Below, in pieces: positions 63,674 to 64,000 of a DNA stretch of 64,000 nucleotides. Source of the DNA: JARRNE01 sp963824085 (GTDB taxonomy: Bacteria > Pseudomonadota > Gammaproteobacteria > Chromatiales > Chromatiaceae); contig CAWGNT010000010.1 in the NCBI GenBank assembly GCA_963824085.1, forward strand, positions 1-64,000, given 5' to 3'. The notes under the pieces are model-generated. The model searched no databases. It saw nothing but the letters and a program-made list of their open reading frames with translations, and was not told the origin of the DNA. Position numbers and translations under genes: made by a program. Position 1 is the stretch's first letter. Every line of letters begins with the position of its first letter.

Positions 63674-64000
63674 ATGACCTATGAATGTCGTCTTAAGAGG
63701 GTCAAGAAGGAGCATGTATTTGGTGCTTTGTTTTCTGTGCTTGCCCTATACCTCGTAGATTATTTCGGTATTGCTGACATCAAGCATTGGTCTGCCTATG
63801 CAATAGGTATCGTTTTGGTATTGGGGTTTCTGTATCTCATAGCGAACACGATGGTCCGGGTGGAAATTGGTGGCGAGGTGGTAACCATTTATCACAGTGG
63901 TATGGTGCAAGGTAATATCCCGCGGGCGTCAATCGTCAGCGTTCAGAGGGTTGGCCATAAAGGGCGTTCAGGCATAGTCATTTCCACGAGTGATGGTCTC
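63674..64000 (+). CDS. Two-helix membrane cassette protein, runs off right edge
   Basis: From ATG 63674, seven bases after R' of attC-6: MTYECRLKRVKKEHVFGALF, SVLALYLVDYFGI, then WSAYAIGIVLVLGFLYLIAN and the soluble part VRVEIGGEVVTIYHSGMVQG, NIPRASIVSVQRVGHKGRSG. The layout of two membrane helices followed by a short beta-rich domain is that of PH-like membrane proteins. 109 codons are visible, with no stop before the window edge. Confidence 0.75.
   Translation, partial: MTYECRLKRVKKEHVFGALFSVLALYLVDYFGIADIKHWSAYAIGIVLVLGFLYLIANTMVRVEIGGEVVTIYHSGMVQGNIPRASIVSVQRVGHKGRSGIVISTSDGL

Larger units (their letters stand above)
57821..64000 (+). other. Integron-type gene-cassette array (no integrase in the window)
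   Basis: Six attC-like sites in the same orientation (57821, 58719, 60248, 61350, 61800, 63578) separate short plus-strand genes. Each site has an R''-type RYYYAAC-like box, an imperfect hairpin with bulged bases and a GTTRRRY-like R' box. In two cases the gene's stop codon lies inside R'', and new genes begin within ~2-50 bases of the preceding R'. The genes are AT-richer than the chromosome. No intI is found in the window; the array continues past the right edge. Confidence 0.88.

Overview
The window is high-GC DNA from a gammaproteobacterium, most likely of the Chromatiales (sulfur-oxidising) type. The grounds are ubiG, rimO, ispH, thiO, a PduO-type cobalamin adenosyltransferase, a DsrE2-type sulfur-carrier gene with an HMA-like partner, and many two-component, c-di-GMP and FNR-like signals. 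The assignment rests on gene content only; there is no rRNA and a single tRNA gene, tRNA-Thr(CGT).

Positions 1-9200: the 5' part of an IS1182 transposase abuts a broken SulP permease. Then come a CIA30-like protein and ubiG, a PQQ-type sugar dehydrogenase lipoprotein, a PNPOx-fold protein, and a divergent signalling pair: a response regulator with leucine-rich repeats facing a hybrid histidine kinase. Positions 9200-12400 hold decayed DNA: an oxidoreductase remnant, a dead IS4-like element bounded by 15-bp repeats, and a ferredoxin-like remnant. Positions 12478-23000 are core chromosome: tRNA-Thr, thiO, ispH, cobalamin adenosyltransferase, rimO, a small sulfur-trafficking cluster with a visible promoter and palindrome, a fused phosphotransferase/ATPase and a DMT transporter. 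A P-type ATPase overlaps a divergent S-adenosylmethionine synthetase by four bases (22001-26328). Positions 26900-36400 carry an SRPBCC protein, a patatin lipoprotein, a sigma-54 activator facing a STAS-like gene and an arylsulfatase, two remnants and a shikimate dehydrogenase.

From 37000 on the region is accessory. An IS66-type element (37381-41117) is split by an antisense group II intron whose ends can be placed to the base (37654-39642). Two paralogous diguanylate cyclase genes lie in opposite orientation; one is broken by an IS200-type element, and between them sits an 811-bp unit made of one tyrosine recombinase gene between perfect 20-bp inverted repeats. An AdhE-type aldehyde dehydrogenase and a large MalT/BTAD regulator have both decayed by frameshifts, and an IS1634 element follows.

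The last 6.2 kb (57821 to the right edge) is an array of integron-type gene cassettes: six attC-like sites, all in the same orientation, separate small AT-richer genes of mostly unknown function. No integron integrase is present in the 57 kb on the 5' side, so within the window this looks like a cluster of attC sites lacking an integrase (CALIN). The array has been invaded by a REP-associated transposase unit nested in the remnant of another, and by an IS1595 element with a clean 8-bp target duplication.
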